Positions 1 through 6,205 of a stretch of 15,249 nucleotides of DNA are shown in pieces. Where the stretch lies: positions 1-15,249 of the forward strand of contig JBEGVK010000041.1 in NCBI GenBank assembly GCA_041178405.1, written 5' to 3'. The stretch is from UBA668 sp041178405. GTDB taxonomy: Bacteria > Actinomycetota > Acidimicrobiia > Acidimicrobiales > Ilumatobacteraceae. A program made the translations under genes and the position numbers. The notes beneath the pieces were generated by a model. The model ran no database searches. It worked only from the letters and a program-made list of their open reading frames with translations, and had not been told where the DNA came from. Position 1 is the first letter of the stretch. Each line of letters starts with the position of its first letter.

Positions 1-1
1 C

Positions 2-202
2 ATGCTCGATGCCGGCACCAAGGTTGTCGTGCACAACGAGCCGGTCGACGACAAGCTCGTAGGCATCCTCGGCGGCTTCTTCCGCTGGAGCGGCATGGTG
101 TCTGATCCCAACGAGTGCATCGCCATCACCGAGCTCATCGCCAAGCGCCAACTCGACCCGTTCGCCCGCGAGATCATCCTCACCACGCACGAGATCAACT
201 GA
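2..202 (+). CDS. C-terminal part of an unrecognised protein
   Basis: The frame is open from the window edge to a TGA at 200-202 and gives 66 residues. An ATG lies at position 2, but it may be an internal methionine because the upstream sequence is missing. The peptide is mixed hydrophobic and charged, with no transmembrane run. It contains GGFFRWSG near the middle and ends LTTHEIN. Codon use matches the neighbours, so it looks like real coding sequence. I do not recognise the family and assign no function. The 64 bases that follow hold a small hairpin (GGCGC/GCGCC at 209-221), two copies of CCACTGCCG (221-229 and 232-240), and the promoter of the next gene. Confidence 0.6.
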   Translation: MLDAGTKVVVHNEPVDDKLVGILGGFFRWSGMVSDPNECIAITELIAKRQLDPFAREIILTTHEIN

Positions 203-254
203 GCAGCCGGCGCTCGGCGCCCACTGCCGGGCCACTGCCGTGGTGCACGTGCCG

Positions 255-260
255 TACGCT
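255..260 (+). promoter_or_regulatory. -10 box for a leaderless transcript of the scramblase-like gene
   Basis: TACGCT fits the actinobacterial TANNNT -10 consensus. It ends 6 nt before the ATG at 267, which would put transcription start on or next to the start codon. No clear -35 or Shine-Dalgarno is seen. The placement also favours ATG 267 over the GTG at 240. Confidence 0.55.
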
Positions 261-266
261 GGCGTC

Positions 267-1151
267 ATGAGCGACAGCACTCCGCCCAGCCCGCCAGCCG
301 CCCCCGGATCACCCGCCGACTGGTATCCCGATCCCACAGGCCGGCACGAGTACCGCTACTTCGACGGCACGGCGTGGACCGACCACGTCAGCAAGGGCGG
401 CGTGCAGTCAACCGATCCGCTCGGCGCGCCGCGCCTCGACCGCTTCGAGAACATCCTCACGGTCGGCAACGAGGGAGCCCGGGTCGCCGAGCAGGTCAGC
501 GGCACCGGCATGCGCGGTGCAGGCATCGAGGGCACGGCATTCGGCGGAGGCGGCACGCTGTTCACCGAGCCGGTGCTCGTGGTGAACCAGAAGGCCAAGC
601 TCATCGAGCTGCGCAACCAGTACAGCGTGTTCAACAAGGATGGCGCACAGGTCGCTGTTGTCAACCAGGTCGGGCAGGGCGCACTTCGCAAGATCATCCG
701 ACTCTTCACGCAATGGGACCAGTTCCTCACCCACCGCCTCGAGGTCACCGACACCCAGGGCCGCGTGCTCCTGCGACTCGTGCGGCCGGCCAAGGTGTTC
801 AAGAGCCGGGTGGTGGTCAGCGGTGCCGACGGTGGCGAGCTCGGCCAGATCGTGCAGCAGAACGTGTTCGGCAAGATCCGCTTCGACCTCGTTGCCGGCG
901 GCACCGTGGTGGGCAGTATCAAGGCCGAGAACTGGCGGGCATGGAACTTCCGCATCGAGGACGCTGCGGGCACCGAGGTGGCGCGCATCACCAAGACCTG
1001 GGAAGGCGCGCTGAAGACGTTGTTCACCACCGCCGACAACTACGTGGTGCAGATCCACAGGGTGCTGCCGCAGCCGCTGAACTCGCTGGTCGTGGCCTCG
1101 GCGCTGTCGATCGACACCGCACTGAAGCAAGACGACCGAAGCGTGTTCTGA
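267..1151 (+). CDS. DUF2510 / phospholipid scramblase-like (LURP-one fold) protein
   Basis: The protein has 294 residues. After a Pro/Ser-rich start, residues 18-40 (DWYPDPTGRHEYRYFDGTAW) match DUF2510, a short Trp-rich module common at the N-termini of actinobacterial membrane-associated proteins. Residues about 98-285 form a beta-rich domain with the pattern of the scramblase/LURP-one-related family: LVVNQKAKLIEL, a run of YSVFNKDG-like turns, and a hydrophobic C-terminal segment (NSLVVASALSID). Bacterial members have no proven scramblase activity, so a lipid-binding or envelope role is inference. The open frame extends up to a GTG at 240, but ATG 267 is preferred because a TANNNT box sits 6 nt upstream. 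The gene appears monocistronic. The first gene ends 64 nt before and the next promoter starts about 80 nt after it. Confidence 0.8.
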   Translation: MSDSTPPSPPAAPGSPADWYPDPTGRHEYRYFDGTAWTDHVSKGGVQSTDPLGAPRLDRFENILTVGNEGARVAEQVSGTGMRGAGIEGTAFGGGGTLFTEPVLVVNQKAKLIELRNQYSVFNKDGAQVAVVNQVGQGALRKIIRLFTQWDQFLTHRLEVTDTQGRVLLRLVRPAKVFKSRVVVSGADGGELGQIVQQNVFGKIRFDLVAGGTVVGSIKAENWRAWNFRIEDAAGTEVARITKTWEGALKTLFTTADNYVVQIHRVLPQPLNSLVVASALSIDTALKQDDRSVF

Positions 1152-1158
1152 CCTGCCC

Positions 1159-1180
1159 CTGCGCGCCTCGCGCGGCGCAG
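1159..1180 (+). terminator. possible hairpin after the scramblase-like gene
   Basis: CTGCGC (1159-1164) and GCGCAG (1175-1180) are perfect complements around a 10-nt GC-rich loop, starting 7 nt after the stop codon. There is no T-run, so this is at best a weak or factor-dependent terminator. Confidence 0.3.
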
Positions 1181-1233
1181 CACAGCACCACAGGGCTGCG
1201 GTCGATCGCCTGCGGCCGATGTGCCGACACGGC

Positions 1234-1239
1234 TACCCT
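1234..1239 (+). promoter_or_regulatory. -10 box for the SDR-acyltransferase-hydrolase operon
   Basis: TACCCT matches TANNNT and ends 6 nt before the GTG at 1246, suggesting a leaderless mRNA. It would serve all three genes to 3803, which are separated by single bases. Confidence 0.55.
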
Positions 1240-1245
1240 GACACT

Positions 1246-2220
1246 GTGAGCGGGCGGCGCGTCCTAGTGAGCGGCATGGGCAGCGAGCTCGGATCGCTGG
1301 TGGCGACGATGCTCGAGACCGAGCCATGGGTCGGCGCACTCGTAGGAATCGATGTCGATCCGCCGCGCCGCCGCCTGCGCCGCGCCCAGTTCCACCTGCT
1401 GCAGCCGTCGCAGCGCGACCGCATCGTCGACGTGGTCACCGACTTCGACCCGCACGTGGTCGTCAACCTCAGCATCTGGGAGCCCGACGCACGGGCACCG
1501 CTCGATGTCGCCAGACGATTCACGTCGGCGGCCGCCACCGCCGTGGTGGGTGCTGCCGCCGAATGCCCGTCGCTCGAGTCGCTCGTCGTGCGCAGCGGCA
1601 CCGAGGTGTACGGCCGCCGTCGCGGTGCGGTGACTCGACCGCACGAGGACAGCCCGCTGCTGCCCACGAGCGAGTTCGGCCGGATGCTCGCCGACGTCGA
1701 GCAGACCGCTGCCGAGGTGGGCCGCCGCACCGGCATCGCGGTCGGCGTGCTGCGACTGGCATCCGTGCTCGGCAAGCACGTGCCGAGCCCGCTCGGGCGA
1801 GTGCTGCGCCAGCCGGTGGTGCCGTTCAGCATGCTCGCCGATGCCCCCTTCGCCGTGGTCGAGGATGCCGATGCCGCCCGGGCAGTCGTGCGCGCCGCCG
1901 AGATGCGTCTCGACGAGCCGCTGAACATCGTCGCCGCAGGCGGCATCACGGCGCTGCAGGCATGCATGCGCGGCCGCCGCATGCCACTGCCGCTCGTCGG
2001 ACCCGAATGGTCGATCGCGTCACGGCTCAGCCACCTGATGGGCGCGCCGATTCCCGACCACGTCGCCGAGGTGATGCACCGTGGTCGACTCGCCGATGGT
2101 TCGCGCCAGCGCGACCTGCTGGGCATCGCACCCCAGCACTCGACCCCCGAGGTGATCGACAACCTCTACCAGTGGGAGAGCATCATCCGCGTGCCGTCGC
2201 GCGCACAGGCGGTGGCCTGA
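1246..2220 (+). CDS. NAD-dependent epimerase/dehydratase (extended SDR) with altered active site
   Basis: The protein has 324 residues starting at GTG 1246. Residues 5-16 (RVLVSGMGSELG) are the beta-strand and glycine-rich loop of a Rossmann fold, with Ser at the middle Gly of GxxGxxG. IDVDPPR at about 35-41 is the acidic strand expected to hold the NAD ribose. VVRSGTEVYG at 114-123 matches the extended-SDR strand that carries the catalytic Ser/Thr. The YxxxK pair is not seen: the aligned stretch reads EFGRML, with Phe144 and Leu148 where Tyr and Lys belong. The layout resembles mycobacterial Rv0501 (galE2), which is followed by an acyltransferase gene. The sugar or lipid substrate is unknown, and a binding or redox-independent role is possible. 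An earlier in-frame ATG at 1219 is rejected because it lies upstream of the -10 box. Confidence 0.82.
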   Translation: MSGRRVLVSGMGSELGSLVATMLETEPWVGALVGIDVDPPRRRLRRAQFHLLQPSQRDRIVDVVTDFDPHVVVNLSIWEPDARAPLDVARRFTSAAATAVVGAAAECPSLESLVVRSGTEVYGRRRGAVTRPHEDSPLLPTSEFGRMLADVEQTAAEVGRRTGIAVGVLRLASVLGKHVPSPLGRVLRQPVVPFSMLADAPFAVVEDADAARAVVRAAEMRLDEPLNIVAAGGITALQACMRGRRMPLPLVGPEWSIASRLSHLMGAPIPDHVAEVMHRGRLADGSRQRDLLGIAPQHSTPEVIDNLYQWESIIRVPSRAQAVA

Positions 2221-2221
2221 C

Positions 2222-2848
2222 GTGCTCGCCCACTCGGTCGACGACTACGGACGCGACCCGCACCTCGTGCGCGCCCTGTCGCCGATCGCGGGCCTTCGCT
2301 GGAACGTCAGCGTCGGCGGCGTCGACCGCCTGCCATCGCGCGGCGGCGCACTGCTCGTGTGCAACGACCGGCGTCTGTCGTACACGCCCATCTGGGCCGC
2401 CTGGGCCCTGTGGCAGCACACTGGTAGGCCCGTCCGCTTCGTCGGCCGGCCCGACATCGCTCCCGTCGGAGCACTGATGCGGCGCATTGGCGGCCTGCTG
2501 GCCGACCCCGACGAAGTGGCCGGCGCACTCCGCCACCGCGAGCTGGTGCTGGTCGGATGCACACCATCCCGCCATGCGCGTCATGCGGGCAGCGTTCCGC
2601 ACGAGCTCGTGGCGGCCGCCGTGGTCACGGGCACACCCGTGTTCCCGCTCGCCACCACCAGCAGCGCACTCGGCAGGTCTGCCCGCGTCGAAGTGGGACC
2701 CCAGGTTCGGCCTCGCCACGACCGTCGCGGGCCGCTCGCCGAGGTCGAGCTCGCCGAATCGGTGCAACGCCACCTCCAGCGCATGCTCGACGGACTCGGC
2801 GGCACCCAGACCGGGGTGGCGCCCATCGACTGGCTGGCCGACAGCTGA
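2222..2848 (+). CDS. PlsC-like (1-acylglycerol-phosphate) acyltransferase homologue lacking HX4D
   Basis: The protein has 208 residues. Its GTG start lies one base after the SDR stop, so translation is probably coupled. The order of elements follows the PlsC/LPLAT fold: GGALLVCNDRRLSY (41-54) aligns with the sNHxSxxD block, RFVGRPDIAPVGALMRRIGG (72-91) with the second block, and AVVTGTPVFPLA (133-144) with the late proline-containing strand. Catalytic signatures are missing. Asp49 and Tyr54 replace the His and Asp of HX4D, and the PEGT-like block reads VGCTPSRH. The protein is shorter than typical family members. I infer a degenerate, possibly non-catalytic acyltransferase. Its position after an SDR gene matches the Rv0501-Rv0502 arrangement in mycobacteria, which supports the family call. 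Confidence 0.65.
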   Translation: MLAHSVDDYGRDPHLVRALSPIAGLRWNVSVGGVDRLPSRGGALLVCNDRRLSYTPIWAAWALWQHTGRPVRFVGRPDIAPVGALMRRIGGLLADPDEVAGALRHRELVLVGCTPSRHARHAGSVPHELVAAAVVTGTPVFPLATTSSALGRSARVEVGPQVRPRHDRRGPLAEVELAESVQRHLQRMLDGLGGTQTGVAPIDWLADS

Positions 2849-2849
2849 C

Positions 2850-3803
2850 ATGGCGTGGGCACGGGCTGACGACGGAGTGCGGCTGCACTACGAGGCGCTC
2901 GGACCGCGCCGCGCCCCGGCAGTGCTGATGATCCAGGGCCTGGGTGCCGACAAGCACCTGTGGGACCTGCAGCGAGTCGCCCTCGCGCGTCGGTACCGCG
3001 TGGTCGCACTCGACAACCGCGGCGCCGGCCGCAGCGACAAGCCATTCGGCCACTACTCGCTGCAGCGGATGGCCGCCGACGCCATCGCGGTGCTCGACCA
3101 TGCGGGCATCGAACGCGCCCATGTCGTCGGAGCATCGATGGGCGGTGCCATCAGCCAGATACTTGCCATCGAGCACCCGCACCGCGTCGTGTCGCTCACG
3201 CTGGCATGCACGGCATGCCGCAACCACGACTGGCGACGCGAGCTCCTGCTCGGGTGGGCCGACATCGCCACCGAACGCGGCGTGGCAGCGATGACCCGCG
3301 AGGCCGCCCGATGGATGATCGGGCCGCGATCGTTCCGGCGACTGCTGCCCGCATTCGGCGCCCTCGGACCACTGGCGCTCGGCCGCTCGGCCCATGCGCT
3401 CGTCTCGCAGGTGCACGCAATTCTCTCGGCCGACGAGTCGTACGCAGATCGGCTTGCCGAGGTGCGCGTGCCTGCGCTGGTGATGGTGGGCAACCAGGAC
3501 ATCCTCACGCCGCGCGGCGACAGCGAAGAGATCGCCGAACGACTGCACGATGCCGAACTCGTCGTCATCTCCGGTGCCGCTCACGGCTTCATGGTCGAGC
3601 ACGCCTCCACGTTCAACCGGGTGCTGCTCGACTTCCTCGCGCGCGTGCCGGCCGAGACCTCTGCTGTCGATACGGCCGACAACGGCGGTCAGGCAGGACG
3701 CGACGTGGTGTCGATCGCCGATGCCCCCACCAGGCGTCGATCGGCCGCAGCGTCTGCCGACTCTGCTGCATCGAGCACGTCGAGTTCGGCCCGCCGCGCA
3801 TAG
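2850..3803 (+). CDS. alpha/beta hydrolase with C-terminal tail
   Basis: The protein has 317 residues. Its ATG lies one base after the acyltransferase stop, making it third in the operon. It is a classic alpha/beta hydrolase: QGLGADKHLW (29-38) forms the oxyanion region, LDNRGAGRSD follows (54-63), the nucleophile elbow GASMGG has Ser96, GNQD gives Asp217 and GAAHGF gives His245. The triad is complete, so the protein should be active. Esterase, lipase and thioesterase are all possible, and the operon hints at a lipid ester. The fold should end near residue 268. The remaining 49 residues are Ala/Ser/Arg-rich and low complexity, and residues 280-317 are encoded antisense to the desaturase gene that converges on it. 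The stop is TAG. Confidence 0.85.
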   Translation: MAWARADDGVRLHYEALGPRRAPAVLMIQGLGADKHLWDLQRVALARRYRVVALDNRGAGRSDKPFGHYSLQRMAADAIAVLDHAGIERAHVVGASMGGAISQILAIEHPHRVVSLTLACTACRNHDWRRELLLGWADIATERGVAAMTREAARWMIGPRSFRRLLPAFGALGPLALGRSAHALVSQVHAILSADESYADRLAEVRVPALVMVGNQDILTPRGDSEEIAERLHDAELVVISGAAHGFMVEHASTFNRVLLDFLARVPAETSAVDTADNGGQAGRDVVSIADAPTRRRSAAASADSAASSTSSSARRA

Positions 3804-4879
3804 CCCCAGCGCGGACTGCGCAGCACGAATCCCAGCCGGTCGCGCCATGTGCGGCTGCGTGCGATGTCGCGTGCCATGGCGCGGTATTCGCGGCCGATCA
3901 CCGACAGCAGGCTGTAGGTACCGAGGTTCTCTGTCAGCCCGTAGACGACTGGGTCGTCGTCGCGCTCGGGCTGGTAGGTGCCGAACAGCCGGTCCCACAC
4001 GATGAGGATGCCGCCGTGGTTGCGATCGAGATAGCGACCGTTGCTGCCGTGATGCACGCGATGGAGCGACGGCGTGTTGAGCACCGACTCGGCGGGCCCG
4101 AGCGAGCGGATCGTGTCGGTGTGGATCCAGTACTGGTAGATCAAGTTGAGCGCCCGCGCCGTCTCGATCAGGCGCGGACGGATGCCGAACCTCGACATCA
4201 GCCCATACGGCAGCCACACCCCGAGCGCATGGGCGACGGGCTGGCGAAGTGCCGTGCTGAGGTTGTAGTGCTCGCTGCTGTGATGCGGCACGTGCACCGC
4301 CCACAGGGCGCGCACCTCGTGCATCAGCCGGTGGTTGGCGTAGTAGCCGAGATCCCAGCCCACCATCGCCGCAGTGAACGGCACCACGCCGCTGCCCAGG
4401 TCGCGCCGCTGGCCCCGCTGCCACTGCCGCGACGCCGAACCGAGTGCCGCCGCCGTGGCACACACCACCACGCCACCCGCAGCGATGGCCACCACTCCGC
4501 CCACGGCCGCCACCTGTCGCGCCTGTCGCATGGCGCGGCGACCCGCATCACCGAGTGTGCCATCGCGCAGTCGCCGGCTCGCTCGCCGCTCGACGATGTC
4601 GGCAATCGTCGTGACAGCCGCTGCGGCCACCGCCACACCGGCCACCACGCGGCCGATTCGGCCTGCCCTGCCACGGCGAAGCGCCGCCATTCCGACGAGC
4701 GACGCGGTGAGCGGCGTGGTGAGGCTCAGGGCGCCCATCGCCAGGCTGGTCGCCGTGTCAGGCCGCTCATAGGTGGCGGGCGACGGCCCCTCTACTGCGG
4801 CGCGTCGGTCGAGCACCCTCTTCTCCAGCGCCATGCTGGCGACGTACAGCGGCGTCACGGCGACAGACAGGTCGGCCAT
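3689..4879 (-). CDS. sterol desaturase / alkylglycerol monooxygenase-like membrane hydroxylase
   Basis: The protein has 396 residues in the fatty acid hydroxylase superfamily (di-iron membrane enzymes). The histidine clusters are all visible: HRLMH (183-187), HVPHH (196-200), SEHYN with His204, and LHRVHH (272-277), followed by the family block NHGGILIVWDRLFGTY. This pattern fits alkylglycerol monooxygenase or sterol desaturase relatives. It should oxidise a lipid C-H bond using O2 in the membrane; the substrate is unknown. The first roughly 170 residues are an extra Ala/Val-rich region with about three hydrophobic segments, making the protein longer than the usual roughly 270-300. The ATG at 4879 is chosen because a -10-like CAGACT ends 6 nt upstream. 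The frame is open further to a GTG at 4936. The C-terminal codons overlap the hydrolase gene on the other strand. Confidence 0.87.
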   Translation of the reverse strand: MADLSVAVTPLYVASMALEKRVLDRRAAVEGPSPATYERPDTATSLAMGALSLTTPLTASLVGMAALRRGRAGRIGRVVAGVAVAAAAVTTIADIVERRASRRLRDGTLGDAGRRAMRQARQVAAVGGVVAIAAGGVVVCATAAALGSASRQWQRGQRRDLGSGVVPFTAAMVGWDLGYYANHRLMHEVRALWAVHVPHHSSEHYNLSTALRQPVAHALGVWLPYGLMSRFGIRPRLIETARALNLIYQYWIHTDTIRSLGPAESVLNTPSLHRVHHGSNGRYLDRNHGGILIVWDRLFGTYQPERDDDPVVYGLTENLGTYSLLSVIGREYRAMARDIARSRTWRDRLGFVLRSPRWGYARRAELDVLDAAESADAAADRRLVGASAIDTTSRPA

Positions 4880-4885
4880 CTCCCC

Positions 4886-4891
4886 AGTCTG
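4886..4891 (-). promoter_or_regulatory. -10-like box for the desaturase gene
   Basis: Read on the minus strand this is CAGACT, one mismatch (first base) from TANNNT. It lies 6 nt before the ATG, the same spacing seen at other genes in the window. The 73-nt gap to the divergent Nudix start therefore holds both promoters. Confidence 0.4.
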
Positions 4892-4940
4892 GCGCACGAC
4901 GACGGCATGTGCACCCGCCGACCGGCACGACACCACGTCC

Positions 4941-4946
4941 TATGGT
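4941..4946 (+). promoter_or_regulatory. -10 box for the Nudix gene
   Basis: TATGGT fits TANNNT and ends 6 nt before the GTG at 4953, implying a leaderless transcript. It overlaps an ATG at 4942 that is out of frame with the gene. Confidence 0.5.
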
Positions 4947-4952
4947 GAGCCG

Positions 4953-5696
4953 GTGATCGACGGCCGACACGAGCCACTCACGCACGACGGCGTCCTGCGA
5001 GCCAGCATCGCCCGCCATCTCGACAGCCACGAGATCCGCGAGATACACGATCCCTCTGCGCGTCGCGCTGCGGTCGCCGTCGTGGTTGCGCCAAGCGTCG
5101 TCGGATCAGATCCCGTCGATCCGTATCCCGACGTACCCGTGTCGATGGACGGCGTGCCCGGCGATGTCGATGGCTTCGACGGCACGATGTCGGGCGTCGC
5201 CGGCGGAGCCGCTCTCCTGCTGTGCCGCCGCGCCGCCACGCTGCGACGCCACGGCGGGCAGTGGGCCTTCCCCGGCGGTCGCGTCGACGAGGGCGAGTCG
5301 GCCGAGCAGACCGCCCGTCGAGAACTGCACGAGGAGCTCGGCGTAGTGCTGCCCGACGATGCGGTCCTCGGCCGGCTCGATGACTACCAGACCCGCTCAG
5401 GCTTCGTCATCACGCCGGTGGTGATGTGGTCGGACGACGAGCTCGACCTCGTACCCGACCCTGTCGAGGTCGCGCACGCCTATCACATCGGCATCCACGA
5501 GCTGTTCCGGCCGGGATCGCCGCGCTTCACGCCGATCCCCGAGAGCGACCGGCCCGTGGTGCAGCTGCTGATGAGCCGCGAGATCGTGCATGCGCCGACG
5601 GCGGCCGTGCTGCTGCAGTTTCGGTGGGTGGCCATCGAGGGACGCGCCGGCGAGCGCGTGCACCATTTCGAGCAGCCGGTGTTCGCCTGGCGCTGA
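4953..5696 (+). CDS. Nudix hydrolase, CoA pyrophosphatase (NUDT7/8-like) type
   Basis: The protein has 247 residues. The Nudix box is canonical at 109-131: Gly109, Glu115, then RELHEELGV with the metal-binding glutamates 127 and 128. Just before it, ALLLCRRAATLRRHGGQWAF (87-106) resembles the LLxxR...GxxxFPGG signature that marks CoA and acyl-CoA pyrophosphohydrolases, so the likely reaction is cleavage of CoA to phosphopantetheine and 3',5'-ADP. A Asp/Pro/Gly-rich insert at about 46-80 lies before this signature and is unusual. GTG 4953 is chosen on the -10 spacing, and the open frame continues upstream to 4773 on the strand opposite the desaturase. It converges on dut with a 15-nt gap. Confidence 0.85.
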   Translation: MIDGRHEPLTHDGVLRASIARHLDSHEIREIHDPSARRAAVAVVVAPSVVGSDPVDPYPDVPVSMDGVPGDVDGFDGTMSGVAGGAALLLCRRAATLRRHGGQWAFPGGRVDEGESAEQTARRELHEELGVVLPDDAVLGRLDDYQTRSGFVITPVVMWSDDELDLVPDPVEVAHAYHIGIHELFRPGSPRFTPIPESDRPVVQLLMSREIVHAPTAAVLLQFRWVAIEGRAGERVHHFEQPVFAWR

Positions 5697-5711
5697 ACCT
5701 GGCTCAGGCAG

Positions 5712-6149
5712 TCACTGGCGGCCGCTATGGCCGAATCCGCCGCCTCGATCGAGTCCGTCGAGTTCGTCGACCTCGTGCCACTCGACCTGCTCGACCCGCT
5801 GGATCACCAGTTGCGCAATCCGGTCGCCGCGCCGCACGTGGAACGGCGCTGATGGATCCGTGTTGAGGAGGATCACCTTCACCTCACCGCGGTAGGCGGC
5901 ATCGATGAGGCCGGGAGCATTCGCCACCGTCAGGCCGTGGTGCAATGCGTTGCCGCTTCGCGGCAGCACGAGTCCGGCGCAGCCCACCGGAATGGCGATC
6001 GAGATGCCGGTCGGCACCAGCACCCTGCCACCGCACGGGGCCACGGTGACATCGACCGTCGATCGCAGGTCGAGACCGGCGTCGCCTGCGTGTGCGTACG
6101 ACGGCAGGGGAAGGTCGCGGTCGAGCCTCACGATGGGGACGGGCAGCAT
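5712..6149 (-). CDS. dut: deoxyuridine 5'-triphosphate nucleotidohydrolase (dUTPase)
   Basis: The protein has 145 residues, the normal length for a trimeric dUTPase. It converts dUTP to dUMP and PPi, keeping uracil out of DNA and feeding dTMP synthesis. All five motifs are present in order: AGDAGLDL (21-28), PRSGNALHHG (63-72), GLIDAAYRGEV (80-90, catalytic Asp83), RGDRIAQLVI (107-116) and the C-terminal P-loop-like RGGGFGHSGR (135-144). Motif II has Asn where PRSGLA is usual. The ATG at 6149 is supported by a -10 box 7 nt upstream and by the family N-terminus; the open frame runs 54 codons further up, across the selA promoter. It is divergent from selA with only 56 nt between start codons. 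Confidence 0.96.
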   Translation of the reverse strand: MLPVPIVRLDRDLPLPSYAHAGDAGLDLRSTVDVTVAPCGGRVLVPTGISIAIPVGCAGLVLPRSGNALHHGLTVANAPGLIDAAYRGEVKVILLNTDPSAPFHVRRGDRIAQLVIQRVEQVEWHEVDELDGLDRGGGFGHSGRQ

Positions 6150-6156
6150 CGACCCG

Positions 6157-6162
6157 AGCCTA
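6157..6162 (-). promoter_or_regulatory. -10 box for dut
   Basis: On the minus strand this reads TAGGCT, matching TANNNT and ending 7 nt before the dut ATG. It faces the selA -10 box with 30 bp between them, so the -35 regions must overlap. Confidence 0.55.
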
Positions 6163-6192
6163 CGACGCGGAAGTGCGCCGACCGGCGGCCGG

Positions 6193-6198
6193 TACGAT
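6193..6198 (+). promoter_or_regulatory. -10 box for the selAB operon
   Basis: TACGAT is a good -10 element 7 nt before the GTG at 6206, so selA is probably translated from a leaderless mRNA. No Shine-Dalgarno sequence fits this start. Confidence 0.6.
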
Positions 6199-6205
6199 CC
6201 CGCAC

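Noticed and set aside
221..240. Two copies of CCACTGCCG as a repeat element
   Set aside because: Two 9-mers in GC-rich sequence are not enough for a repeat family or operator; no further copies were noticed.
1152..1245. The 94-nt gap as a place for selC (tRNA-Sec)
   Set aside because: The length is about right, but no acceptor stem, CCA or UCA anticodon loop can be drawn, and the SDR promoter occupies its end.
2625..4463. A 612-codon open frame on the minus strand
   Set aside because: It runs antisense through the operon and across the desaturase in another frame. It is Arg/Ala-rich with no recognisable motif, whereas the overlapped frames have full catalytic motifs. Long spurious frames are expected at this GC content.
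2960..4948. A 662-codon open frame on the plus strand opposite the desaturase
   Set aside because: Its translation is rich in Arg, His and Ala and has no domain. The minus-strand frame has all the di-iron histidine motifs.
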